Below are positions 20,970 through 33,400 of a stretch of DNA of 64,000 bases, piece after piece. Under the pieces are notes generated by a model. That model was not told where the DNA came from. It was given only the letters and a program-made list of their open reading frames with translations, and did no database searches. This stretch comes from Diphasiastrum complanatum (Eukaryota; Streptophyta; Lycopodiopsida; Lycopodiales; Lycopodiaceae), in assembly GCA_029204225.1 (NCBI GenBank), contig CM055095.1, positions 17,565,934-17,629,933 of the forward strand, in the 5' to 3' direction. A program made the translations under genes and the position numbers. The stretch's first letter is position 1, and each line of letters begins with the position of its first letter.

Positions 20970-22127
20970 GTGGCAAATACAGCTGCAGAAGCTCCACAGC
21001 CTATTCAAGAAACGGATCATGATGCCTTCATGACCAACCATCAAGGAGCATCTGATGACAGTTCTTGGTTTCTAGATTCCGGAGCCACTCAGCACATGAC
21101 TAGCCTGATTGGATGTTTCGAGTCCTATACACCTTACAGTACCCAGAAACTCGTTCACCTTGGCAACAATAGCACGCAAGCTATTGAAGGTGAAGGAACT
21201 GTAAGATTATGTTTTGCAAATGATCAATCTAGGCTACTCTCCAAAGTTTTGTATGTACCTAAGTTATCCACAAATCTGCTCTCTGTAAGCAGAATCACAG
21301 ATCTAGGACACAGAGTAGAATTCGAATGTGATCATTGTAAAGTAGTTGATAGGACAGGCAAGATTCTAGCACTAGGAAAGAGACATGGATACTTGTATAA
21401 ATTAAGTCATTGCTTTTCTGCCTCTAGTCAGGCTCTCAGTACTTCAATTCAATCAAATAACGGTTTACTTTGGCATTATAGACTTGGTCATTTAAATTAT
21501 GCTGCTGTACAACGAATGTCTAGACAATCTATTGTTCTTGATCTCGACTATCCTCGCAAAACAGTCGAGGTACCTGTCTATCAAGACTGTCTAGTTGGAA
21601 AACAGACTAGGAAGCCATTTAAGTCAAGCCATCAGCATGTTGCTAGAGGATTGCTTGATGTTGTACATTCAGATATTTGTGGCCTGATGAAAAATTCTTC
21701 GCTGATGGAAGCCAAGTATTTTATAACTTTTTTTGACGAATTCTCAAAAAGAACGATGGTGTACTTCATAAAGAAGAAATCAGAAGCCTTCAACTGCTTT
21801 AGAATCTTCAAGGAGCGTGCAGAAAAGGAGACTAGAAGGACGATCAAGGTCCTAAGGTCAGATAGTGGTGGAGAATATATCTCTGTCGAATTCAAGGAGT
21901 ACTGCCAAAGCCAAGGCATTGAGCAGCAATTCATCACTCCTTACAGTCCTCAGTCTAATGGCTTAGCTGAGAGGAAGAACCGAACTCTGGTCGAATCTGC
22001 TAAGTGTATGCTAGCACATGCATCGTTGCCCAAGAGGTTCTGGGCTGAAGTTGTCTCCACTGTAGCTTACATCCAAAACAGATGTTCGACCAAAGCCCTC
22101 TCAGACAAGACACTCCATGAGGTGTAG
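20970..22127 (+). pseudogene. Copia C protease-integrase
   Basis: An open frame of 385 codons. The protease motif DSGATQHM is near 21075. The GAG-pre-integrase/HHCC region has HYRLGHLNYAAVQRM but its Cys pair is partly degraded (YQDCLVGKQ). The integrase core has the three acidic residues: HSDICG, LRSDSGGEY and LAERKNRT. It ends with a stop where a Trp codon is expected (HEV-stop). A degraded linker runs on to about 22550 with further stops. This part could fold but lacks RT. Confidence 0.87.
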
Positions 22128-22618
22128 ATAGGCTCCAAGCCTTCTTTGAAGAACCTAAGAGTGTTTGGGTGCATTGCCTACATGCAGATCCCAAAGGACA
22201 CGGAAGAAATTGGACTTCCAAGGTCGAAAGACCATCCTGATCGGATATACTTCGTCTGATAACACCTACAAGCTGTACGATCCTGATACCTAGCAAATCT
22301 TGTATAGACGGGATACAGTCTTTATCGAGGATCAGTTTGTCGACCTCAAAGGCAAGGATATTGCTCAAGAAGAACTTTCATCACCTGCCATTGACACGAC
22401 AATCCGAGCTTCTGGCTCAGGAATGTCTATCGTCAACCCACTTCGAGACAACGAATCAGACGAAGATGTTGCTGCTACCCAACAACATATCCCAGGAGCG
22501 GTTCATCAGTCAAATCTTCCCAGAAGATCAAGCCGAGTGCGCACATAGCCCACAAGGTATACTCCTGAGTCTGCCTGCCTTTTAATGCAGGAACCGACGA
22601 CATTCGAAGATGTCAAAT

Positions 22619-23277
22619 TGTAGAGTTTAAGGACTGAAATTGATCTACAAATGATCACAAAGAGTGATTGGTAGCTTGGGATCTTGATCTATATCAAGAC
22701 TAGCTTCCAAATCTAGCTTCTACTTGACAATCTTTGTGATTCCAAGCAAGAACAATAAAAAAAGATGATCCATGGCTTCACACGTGTGAAGTACAGCTAC
22801 TATATGGCCTGATAATAGAGAAATAGTTTATTTATCATCTACTAAGCATTCATCCACAAAGAAAGTGCTTAAGAGAGTCAAAACACAAAGATTGCTTCAC
22901 AAACCAAGATTTCTCATCATTAGCTCAATAATGGATCCATCATGGATCAAGTACAAAATCACAATACTCTCTCTCTAAGCTGCATCCAGCACGTGTGGGA
23001 CAGCTCATTGTACTCATCCCTATCCACTTTGGATAAGATCTATCAAGTTTGCCACATCATTCATTGGTGGTTTGTGTTGACCTTCTCGATTTCTACAATC
23101 TAGGACCTAACTCCTATATTTTAGGAAATGTCATATTAGACTCAAATGAAAGCTAATCAAAATGGATCTGAATATTACAAGTGTGTTTTCACACGTGTGG
23201 ACAGGTCCTCACACATGTGGATCCACATAGATGTCAAAATACATCAAAAACCATGTGAAAATTGCTTAATTCTAACA
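22619..23277 (-). repeat. 3' LTR of Copia H, with G-box motifs
   Basis: A 659-bp LTR. It contains a perfect 16-bp palindrome CTTCACACGTGTGAAG (22776-22791) and further CACGTG cores at 22990-22995 and 23192-23197. These are G-box/ABRE-type cores. Their regulatory role is inference. Confidence 0.75.
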
Positions 23278-23296
23278 CTCCTCCTCAATTTTTACA

Positions 23297-25629
23297 TTAT
23301 ACAACTATAGTACATCTATCTACAACTCCTAAGGCTGATCTTAACTTGATAAATGAAGCCTTTGGCAAGGCTTTAGTAAGTAGATCAGCAAGGCAATCTG
23401 AAGAAGACACATGATGTAACTTGATCTCCTTTGCTTGAACCTTTTCCCTCACAAAATAGTGAGCAATCTCTATGTGCTTGCTCCTTGCATGGAATGTGGG
23501 ATTGGTTGCTAATGCTTGGATTGATTGGTTGTCACAAAATATTGTTGGCTGCTCCTCGGCCTCCATGACTTGCAGTTCCACCAAAAGCCTCTTCAACCAT
23601 AGGATCTCCTTTGTTGTGGATGTTAGTGCCTTGTATTCCGATTCGGTTGAAGATAGAGAAATAGTATCTTGCTTTTTGGAAAGCCAAGACACTATGCCAT
23701 TGCTGAGGAAGGTGACAAAAGCACTTGTGGACCTCCTATCCACCTTATCACCTACAAAATCAGCATCCGAATATGCCCTTAAGGCAAGATTAGATCCATC
23801 ATATAAAATGTCAAAGTTCTTGGTGGCCGAGATGTACCTCAACACCCTTTTTGCATTTTTCCAATGACAAACCAATGGATTTTGCATAGATTGGCTTAGT
23901 TTGCCTACACTATAACTTAGATCAGGTCTAGTTATAGTAAGATATAAGGAGCCTACAAGTCTCCTATATAGTGTGATGTCCTCAAAGGATGCTTCATCAT
24001 TACTATTGGAAACTGTTACATTTTGCTCCATAGGAGTTTCTACTCCTTTACAATCTTTCATTTCAAACTTTTCTAAGATAGAAGAAGCATATTTGTATTG
24101 ACAAATAAAACTCAAATCCTTGCCTCTTGAAACTTCTATTCCTAATATGAAATGAAGATTACCAAGATCCACCATCTTAAACTCCTTAAACAATGCTACT
24201 TTCACTTCTTGTATACCATCAAGATCATTTCCACTAAGGATAATGTCATCAACATACAAAATGAGAATGATGATTTTACCATCATTAAATCTTAAGTACA
24301 AAGAAGGATCATAAGCACTTACAACAAACTTAATAGAGTTCAAGAAGGTATTCAACCTAGAGTACCAAGCTCTGGGTGCTTGCTTAAGCCCATAAAGGCT
24401 TCTTAGCAACAAACACACTTTTTCCTCTTGATCTTCTTTGATGAAGCCCTCGGGTTGCCTCATGAAAATCTCCTCTTCCAAATATCCATTGAGAAAAGCA
24501 TTAGTCACATCAAGTTGAAATAGAGGCCAATTGAAAGTAGTTGCAAGAGAAATAATCAGCCTTATGGAAACTAGCTTAGCAACAAGAGCAAAAGTTTCAT
24601 CAAAATATACTCCCTTGGTTTGCGAGAACCCCTTTGCCACTAGCCTTGCCTTGTGTTTGTTGATGCTCCCATCTTGATTGTACTTCAATCTATAGATCCA
24701 TTTGCACTCAAGTGGCTTTTTTCCTTGAGGAAGATCCACAAGCTTCCATGTATGATTCTCCATAAGAGCATCATACTCTTTTTGCATGGCATCCCTCCAT
24801 TCTTGTGACTCCATAACTTCTTCAAAGCAACTTGGCTCATCAAATATAGAAGTTAGAAAAGTGTAAGAGGTAAGTGAATGTAGATCTTCCCTTTGTTCAC
24901 CTTTGTCAACATAGGTGAGCCTTGAGGGCTTGGCCTTCCTTCTTGTAGATCTCCTTGGAGTCCTTGGATCTTGACATGGATATTTAAGATCTTGATCATA
25001 TGTAGGCTCCTCCTCAAACCTTACAAGATCCTTGACAAATGATGGATTAGAAGCTTTCTCATTCAACTTGTAGTAGTTACCTTCATCAAAAGTAACATCT
25101 CTACTCACTAAAATCTTCTTAGTGATTGGATTATAGACTATATATCCCTTGCTATTTTCAGCATAACCAACAAAGATCCCTTGAATAGAAGTAGGATTTT
25201 CCTTTTTTCTTGTATCTAATGCTTGAAAAACATAGCAAGTAGATCCGAAAATTCTTAGATCTTTAAGATTCGGATTCTTACAAAATAGAGCCTCATAAGA
25301 GCCTTCAATGGGCTTACATGGCAATCTATTACACAAATAATAGCCTCTCTCCAAAAGGACTTAGGTAGAGATGCATCTAACCTTAAAGCCTTAGCACACT
25401 CACATAGTGTTCTATTCATCCTCTCGGCTATACCATTTTGTTGATGAGGACTATAAGTACATGTAAGTTCTCTCTTAATGCCATTGGATTTACAAAACTC
25501 TATCATCTTGGTGGAGATATACTCTCCACCATTATCACTTCTCAATACTTTAATTCTAGCATCAAGTTGATTTTCAACTAGAGTTTTGAGCTTAACAAAA
25601 GCTTCAAACACTTTACTTTTGGAATCCAA
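23297..25629 (-). pseudogene. Copia H integrase-RT-RNase H
   Basis: From 25629 the integrase core reads LRSDNGGEYIS, then an FCKSNGIKRE helix, then HQQNGIAERMNRT. A frameshift near 25330 switches to the 685-codon frame ending at 23297. That frame holds the integrase tail (GYYLCNRLPCKPI), the linker, RT ([24 protein letters not shown] with YVDD) and RNase H (AYSDADFVGD, STESEYKAL, FCDNQSIQAL, then ADLLTKALP). No internal stop lies in the RT-RNase H part, the longest intact coding stretch among the transposons here. The frameshift and the lost 5' half mean that it is not autonomous. Confidence 0.9.
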
Positions 25630-25639
25630 AAGTTTAATT

Positions 25640-27245
<1,606 letters not shown>

Positions 27246-27632
27246 CTATGTTGACAAAGGATGTTCCGAATAGGCGATGGTAGGTCTGATATAGAGGGAT
27301 TTGATCCTCAATGGCCGTTGACTTGAAGATCTTGTTGGGATTAAAATAGACTCACCAAAGCACAAGTCCCATCTTGTATCCACTTTTGTAGTGGTAAGAA
27401 GTGTCTCCACGTTATAGCAGGCTACCAGAACGATAGGATCTGGAGAGTTAGATGCGTCGGTCATGAACCGGTTGAGGGTCCTGGTGAAGTCGACTGCTAT
27501 TTTCCAACCATGTTCTGATTTTGTTAACAACCAATTGTAGGTCTCGACGCTTGGAGTCTTCAATGTCACCCATGCTCTTCGTTTGGGCATTGGATGGTAT
27601 GCAGGATTTGTCCTGATTGCCACCGGAGCCAT
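27246..27632 (-). pseudogene. Unidentified 128-residue open frame next to an inverted LTR
   Basis: ATG at 27632. The protein is basic at its start and contains TYNWLLTKSEHGWKIAVDF. I do not recognise a family. It begins only 27 bp downstream, in minus orientation, of an LTR-like arm (27659-27815) and a degraded primer-site-like TATCAAAGAG. It therefore sits where a gag would start in a minus-strand LTR element, but it does not resemble the gag of Copia C or D. Confidence 0.3.
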
Positions 27633-27658
27633 AAGATACTCTTTGATATGTGAGAAAC

Positions 27659-27994
27659 ATATAATGGAGAGTCTAAAGACTCAGACTGGTTGAGAAATCG
27701 GATCGGAACGATCCTACTATTGCATGAAGGTAGTGATCGACTAATTCCATCGCTGCGTGCACTGCAACAACAGTAGGTGAACACAAAAGTAAAGTAGAGC
27801 TTAATTGCGTGATTGTTTGCGAAAGCGGAAGAGCAGACAATTGTGCAATCAAGCTCTGCTTTACTTTTGTGTTCGCATGCTATTGTTGTAGCGCACTCAC
27901 CAAGGAAGTTAGTCGATCACTGCCTTCATGTAATAGTAGGATCATTATGATCCAATTGCTCGACTAGTTCGAGTCTTTGGACTCTCCATTATAT
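27659..27994. repeat. Long inverted repeat: two LTR ends head to head
   Basis: Arms 27659-27815 and 27838-27994 are about 156 bp each and roughly 85% complementary by eye, with a 22-bp centre. The right arm ends at an LTR terminus (28004) followed by a primer-binding site, so it is an LTR 3' end in plus orientation. The left arm is the same LTR end in minus orientation. The same sequence appears once, unpaired, in the solo LTR at 41.7 kb, so the palindrome is not intrinsic to the LTR. Confidence 0.88.
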
Positions 27995-28004
27995 TTTTCC
28001 GACA

Positions 28005-28016
28005 TGGTATCAGAGC
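28005..28016 (+). other. Primer-binding site of Copia D
   Basis: TGGTATCAGAGC directly after the LTR terminus TTTTCCGACA. Confidence 0.92.
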
Positions 28017-28094
28017 CTATCTGATTTCTAATCTGATACTTACATTTTATCAAAAGCGATTGTATCTCAGAGTTATTTTTTTATAGCCTGATAA

Positions 28095-28640
28095 GCTTCT
28101 CACAAAACCTAATGTCGGATCAGTCATAGATGATCAAGACATAATAATGACACTACTTTCAAGCTTGCCAAGCTCATACGACAGTTGGGTGATGATCATC
28201 ATGACACATCCAGAACTGACTCTTCTTTCAAGAGTCATTAGAATGTTGTTGCAGGAAGACACCAGAAGGAACAAACCCTCCAGTTTCTCAATTGTCGACT
28301 CTCACAACTTATACACCAATAGAGACTCGACTAAGCACAAGAAAAAAGGCCCGAAGCAATTAAAGCAAAACCAGAAGCCGACACAGTGTCAAGAACAGTT
28401 GAACTAGCTGACAAGGAGGAAGTTGTTCTGTAGATACTGCAAACAAACCAACCATGAGATTCAAGATTGCCACATACTACAAGCCAAGAACAACAACAAA
28501 GGGAAATCGAATCAGATGGCAAATGCAGTTGCGGAAGCACCAAATCCCAACCAAGAAACGGATCATGATGCATTCATGACTAGCCATCAAGAAGCATCAA
28601 ACAACAGCCCCTGGATTTCGGAGCCACATAGCACATGACC
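28095..28640 (+). pseudogene. Copia D gag with zinc knuckle
   Basis: The gag start is deleted. The frame joins at IMTLLSSLPSSYDSWVM and runs through LLQEDTRRNK to a Lys-rich tail. The knuckle FCRYCKQTNHEIQDC is intact here (it is broken in Copia C). At the protease active site the catalytic Asp region is deleted and a stop falls in the following triplets, so the protease is dead. Confidence 0.82.
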
Positions 28641-29027
28641 AGCCATATCAGTTGCTTCGAGTCCTATACGCCTTACATTGCCAAACGATATGTTCACCTG
28701 GGCAACAATAGCACTCAAGCTATCAAAGGTGAAGGTACAATAAGATTAAGCTTTGCAAATGATCAATCCAAACTACTTTCTAATGTCCTACATATGTCAA
28801 ATCTTTCTACAAATTTGCTCTCTATAAGCAGAATAGCAAATCTAGGACATAAAGTAGAATCCGAATCTAATCAATGTAAAGTAGTCGATAGCATAGGCAA
28901 GATCCTCTGAAAAGAGACATGGATACTTGTATAGATTAAGTCGTTGTTTTTCTGTCTCTAGTCAGAGGCTCTTAATACTTCCGTACGAGTCAATAAAGGT
29001 TTACTTTGGCATTATAGACTTAATCAT

Positions 29028-29741
29028 TTGAATCATGCTTATGTATTGCATATGTCTAAGCAATCTATTACTGTTGATTCCAACTATCCAGATAGGAAAG
29101 TTGAATTATCGGTCTGTCAAGACTATTTAGTCGGTAAGCAGGCTAGAAAACCATTTAGATCAATCCATCAACATGTTGCTAGAGGATTATTAGATGTTGT
29201 ACGCACAAACATTTGTGGCCCAATGCAGAATCCTTCATTGAAGGATGCAAAGTATTTTATTACTTTTATTGATGAATTTTCCAGAAGGACGATGGTGTAC
29301 TTTATTAAGAAGAATTCAGAAGCTTTCAATTGTTTCAAAATCTTCAAGGAGCATGCAGAGAAAGAAACTGGTAAGAAAATTAAAGCCCTGAGGTCTGACA
29401 ACGATGGAGAGTATATCTCTACTGAATTCAAAGAGTACTGCCAGAGCCAAGGCATTGAATAGCAGTCTACCACTCCCTATTCGCCTCAATCAAACGGCTT
29501 AGCTGAGAGGAAAAATCGTACCTTGGTCGAGTCAACCAAATGCATGTTGGCATACACATCTTTGCCAAAGAGCTTTTGGGCTGAACCTATTCCCACTGCA
29601 GCTTACATCCAAAATAGATGTTCGACCAAGGCCCTCTTAGGCAAAACACCACATGAGGTTTGGACAGGATCTAAGCCTTTTACGAGTGTTCGGATGCATC
29701 GCCTACGCGTAAATCCCGAAGAAGACAAGAAAGAAATTTGA
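29028..29741 (+). pseudogene. Copia D integrase
   Basis: Matches Copia C integrase: VRTNICGPM (the first catalytic Asp has become Asn), LRSDNDGEYIS, a TAG after SQGIE, then LAERKNRT. 29523-29741 carries the C-terminal part (YIQNRCSTKALLGKTPHEVW). The lost Asp and the stop make it inactive. Confidence 0.82.
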
Positions 29742-30159
29742 CTTCCAAGGTCTCACGACCATCCTGATCGAATATAAGCTATACGACTCCAATACCCAGC
29801 ATATTTTCTTCATTAGGGATATAGTCTTTATTGAGGTTCAATTCAACAACTTCAAAGGCAAGGGTAAAGCTCCATGTGAACCTTCGACACCTGCCTCCAA
29901 GATGATCATTTGAGCCTTTGGCTCAAGCATGCCCATAGTCAATCAACTATGTGACATCGAGTCAGACGAAGACATTGATGTTACTCAGCAACAACAAGTC
30001 CAAAGATTGGATCATCAACCGATGCCACCCAAGAAAATTGAACCGAGTGCACACACAGCCCATGAGGTATATTTTTGAGTCTGCATATCTTTTAATGCAT
30101 GAACATGACTATCGAAGAGGCACTTAGCCATCTAGACTCCAATCTCTAGAGAGAAGCGA

Positions 30160-30805
30160 TGGACAGTGAATATTCCTCTCTGATCAAGAACTAGATATGG
30201 TCATTAGTCGAACCACTTATTGGCAGCAATCTTATTGATTGCAAATGGGTCTTTAAGATCAAGTACAATTCCAATGGAGGTATTGACCAAAGGAAGGCAC
30301 GACTAGTAGTGTGAGGATTTGTTTAGATCCCCAACATCGGCTACGACAAGACTTTCAGTTTTTGTAAATTAGCTCTCACCGATGGATCCAGGCCTGCAAT
30401 TGTCAAAGGACCAATGTCCTCAGACCAAGTAGGAAGAGGAGTAGATGAGAGAGTATCCATATCAATCGCTACTCTCTCATATATGCAATGGTCTGCACAA
30501 GACCTAATATCGATTTTGTAGTTAGCTCGCTAAGCCAATTCATGGCTAATTCTGGCATGACCCATTGGAAGGCTCTCATAAGAGTAATGAGATATATTCG
30601 AGCTACTACGGACCAATGCATCTGCTATGGGAAAGTCGACAACGACAATTTCCATTGGCTCAATGGATATTCTGATGCAAGCTGGGGAAGAGATGTAGAT
30701 ATTCGTAAATCCACATTTGGATTTACATTGTTCCTCAACGACGGTCCTATCTCTTGGAATAGTCGTAAGAAAACCTCTATTGCTCTTTTCTCTACAGAAG
30801 CATAA
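30160..30805 (+). pseudogene. Copia D RT start fused to RNase H
   Basis: The RT start (CKWVFKIKYNSNGG) breaks off near 30345. An internal deletion then joins it to the RNase H region: VRYI-type helix MRYIRATTDQCICYG, GYSDASWGRDVD, ISWNSRKKTSIALFSTEA. It ends at a TAA where the family reads EAEY. The RT catalytic YVDD segment is missing. Confidence 0.8.
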
Positions 30806-30809
30806 TCCA

Positions 30810-31600
30810 TCGACATGACAATTCGAGCCTCTGGCTCAAGCGTGCTTATAGTCGATTAACTACTCGACAATGAGTCAAACGAAGACGTTGATGTTACTCA
30901 ACAACAACAAGTCCAAGGATTGGATCATCAGTCGACGCCACCTCCAAGAAGATTGAACCGAGTGCGCACATAGCCCATGAGGTATATTCCTGAGTCTGCC
31001 TATTTTTAAATGCAGGAATCGACTATTGTCGAAGAGGCACTTAGCCAACCAGACTCTGATCTCTAGAGAGACTTAATGGACAGAGAATATTCCTCTCTGA
31101 TAAAAAACCAGACATGGTCATTAGTCAAACCACCTATTGGCAACAATCTTATTGATTACAAATGGATCTTTAAGATCAAGTACAATGCCAATGGAGGTAT
31201 TGATCGAAAGAAGGCCCGACTAGTAGCACGAGGATTTTTTCAGATCCTCAACATCGACTATAATGATACTTTTAGTCCAGTAGTCAAACATTCATCAATT
31301 TGAGCCCTCCTATCGTATGCTGCTGCAGCAGCCGACCTCGAAGTACATCAACTCGATGTATAGACAACTTATCTCAATGGAGTTACTGAAGAAGACATTT
31401 ACATGCTACAGCCTGAAGGATACATTCTTGAAGGTATGAAGTATCAAGAAGAGCTTGGTTTCAGAGTATCAACGCATTTCTCATCCAACATGGTTTTCAA
31501 CCAAGCACTGCCAATTCCAATGTTTATTTCAAGTCTATACAATATTCTTTCATTATAATCACCTTATACGTCAACGACATGTTGCTCTTTGGCGACAGTG
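30810..31600 (+). pseudogene. Copia E linker and RT fragment
   Basis: Linker with a CAACAACAACAAG run, then [38 protein letters not shown] and VARGFFQILNIDYNDTFSPV. It continues with stops through YLNGVTEEDIYMLQPEGYI to 31600. Duplicates the start of the D RT but retains more of the finger domain. Confidence 0.78.
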
Positions 31601-32214
31601 TGAAAGAATTCAGATCAATGATGATCTGAATCCATAAACTGATCTTGGATTAGAAAGAGAACAAATCAACAATCTTGCCAATGTAGAAAATTAGCATCTA
31701 CTCTATGAATGAGATGAAAACTCTAATAGAACTTGATCAAAACTGAATCAAAATATAAAAAGAAGTTTATGTCCGTACAAAACTAGCAAGCTACTGTATT
31801 TCACACGTGTGGATCTAAACATTTAATGATCATTCTACACATAGAATTGCAAGCAATCACAAGTATAGTGCACCAATGGATAGTAGAACCCAAGAGAACC
31901 ATGTATAAGCATGAAATGAGATAGAGAAGATAAGATCCACTTCTCCACAAGTTACATCCTTTTATAATAGGTCCAAACCCTATTTGGCCACTTGGATTTC
32001 CCTCCAAAATATAAACTCTACTAGTTTTGGGTCTAGATTCAATGTACCCAACTTTTAAATTTGAATCTACTCAAACTCGACTACCAACTTTCCCACACTT
32101 TCAAAAAGTGTATTTAGACTAATTAACTTTGAAAAGTCAAACTCTAAGTCTAATATGAAAATTGGCCCAAATATACAAAAAAAGCATTTTTGACTAAACT
32201 AGCTGAAATCTTTC
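31601..32214 (-). repeat. LTR F (3' LTR of minus-strand Copia F)
   Basis: A 614-bp LTR with short inverted ends TGAAAGAATTCAG / CTGAAATCTTTCA. A minus-strand polypurine tract (TTGAGGAGGGAGTG) lies just right of it, next to the RNase H end. It contains a CACGTG core (31804-31809). A fragment of the same family is at 13209. Confidence 0.8.
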
Positions 32215-33400
32215 ACACTCCCTCCTCAACTAGTTTTAACATAGACTTCGATAATACTCCAAGTGAGTTCTATGATTCATGAACAAGTCCTGTCCCAATG
32301 CTTTGGTGAAGATACCAGCTACACATTCCCTTGAAGACACATGTTGAAGCTCCACCTCCTTTGCAATGACTTGCTCCCTCACAAAATATTGACTTATCAC
32401 TTCAATATGACATGAAGAATCACATAGAATGTAAATGGGATGACGCCTCCATGCTATCAACTTTGAACTATTTGGAAAAATACAGCAAACAAACAATAAA
32501 TGTAAGTGATCAACATTTGCTTGCATGTCTCCTCCCTTTTTGTCCTTTGTTGCCATGTATCCACCATGAAACTCCATGAATGAGCCTCTATTTCCATCTT
32601 GCCACAAGAAACCATCAAGCCTTGGAAATCCGTGAGTAAGTGAGTACATCAATGATACTAATCTAGCACCACATGACTCCATAAACCAAGCAAGTTTTAC
32701 TACTCCATCTTCAAGATCTACTTGATATAAGAAAATGACCATGAATTCACCAAAAAATGACAATCTCCAAACATTGGCACTTAGTAGCTCAACACTTGAG
32801 AGCTTAGTCATGGATGAGTGATATAATGAACCTCCAATAGCTTCATTTACATCAACAAAACCATCCAAAAAAACTAGTACAAATCCAACATCAAAATGAT
32901 GCTCAGCACTGTAGCTAGTTTTACCATATCTTGACAATTTGCACACATCCACTTGAAAATGCTCAAACATGAGATAGAACAAGTAAAGTAAACTTGAAAA
33001 ATAGTTCCTTGTTGTTCCTTTGACCTTAATTGAGTCTTCAATAACCTGCAAAATCAGATCCAAAACATCTTTTCCAATTGACTCTCCTTTGATGCTCTTG
33101 ACTAGCTCCAAATTGCCATCTCTCCTTTCATGTTGTTGAAGCCCTTTGATCATCAACTTGACCATCAAAATCATTGAATAGACTTTGTTTTCCAGATCCA
33201 TTACTTGATTTTACAGCATGATAACATTCATCCACTTGCATAGCTCCATCTACACAAGAAGATTTGTCTTTCTCTTGATGTTCTCCTTGGCTTTTGACTT
33301 GATGAAGGTCCACCATCATCATCATCTAAAGTAGGATCCTTTACATCAACATCAAGAATGTTAGATCCATCCACATCATCATTAATAGTATTTGAAGACA
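32215..33400 (-). mobile_element. Copia F internal region with atypical insert
   Basis: On minus, 33400-33230 resembles an acidic integrase-RT linker (DPTLDDDDGGPSSSQKPRRT). 32430-32236 is the RNase H C-terminus (HIEVISQYFVREQ, then HVSSRECVAGIFTKAL). Between them, where RT should be, lies an open stretch with no RT motif. The right end abuts plus-strand Copia G. Confidence 0.7.
32236..33201 (-). pseudogene. Copia F open frame: unknown segment fused to RNase H tail
   Basis: 321 codons without a stop. The last 65 or so residues are a Copia RNase H C-terminus with the IFTKAL motif. The first 250 show no YVDD, LYGLKQ or other RT signature. They are hydrophobic-aromatic with several Cys and Met (for example FFGEFMVIFLYQVDLEDG, WFMESCGARLVSLMYSL). 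This may be foreign sequence captured by the element, or an RT frame-shifted beyond recognition. I could not find RT motifs in the other two minus frames by eye. Confidence 0.5.

Larger units (their letters stand above)
19016..22618 (+). mobile_element. Copia LTR retrotransposon C, 3' truncated
   Basis: The 5' LTR (19016-19997, starting TGTTGGATTT and ending CTCAACA) is followed by a perfect primer-binding site, gag (from 20155), zinc-knuckle remnant, protease and integrase. The element stops near 22618, where the LTR of minus-strand Copia H begins; RT, RNase H and the 3' LTR are missing. Its LTR is related to the solo LTR at 41673-42581, and its pol is closely related to Copia D at 28 kb. 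It is inserted into an older Copia RT fragment. Confidence 0.85.
22619..25629 (-). mobile_element. Copia LTR retrotransposon H, 5' truncated
   Basis: In minus orientation, an integrase fragment, a near-intact RT-RNase H frame, a polypurine tract (GAGGAGGAG) and a 3' LTR (23277 down to 22619, TGTTAGAATTAAG...CTCTACA) follow each other. It inserted into or next to the 3' part of Copia C, which ends at 22618. Gag, protease and the integrase N-terminus are missing upstream of 25629. 25640-25812 resembles leader or LTR sequence and could hold a decayed 5' end. Confidence 0.85.
28005..31600 (+). mobile_element. Copia elements D and E, degraded and joined
   Basis: A close relative of Copia C. D runs gag (28095-28410), zinc knuckle, protease, integrase (29028-29740), linker, the first part of RT (30160-30340), then jumps to RNase H (30488-30805). 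At about 30806 the linker and RT start appear again (30810-31265) with roughly 85-90% similarity to 29905-30340, continuing through more RT to 31600. So two related copies are joined, or an internal segment is duplicated. The end at 31600 coincides with LTR F. Many stops and frameshifts are present. Confidence 0.85.
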
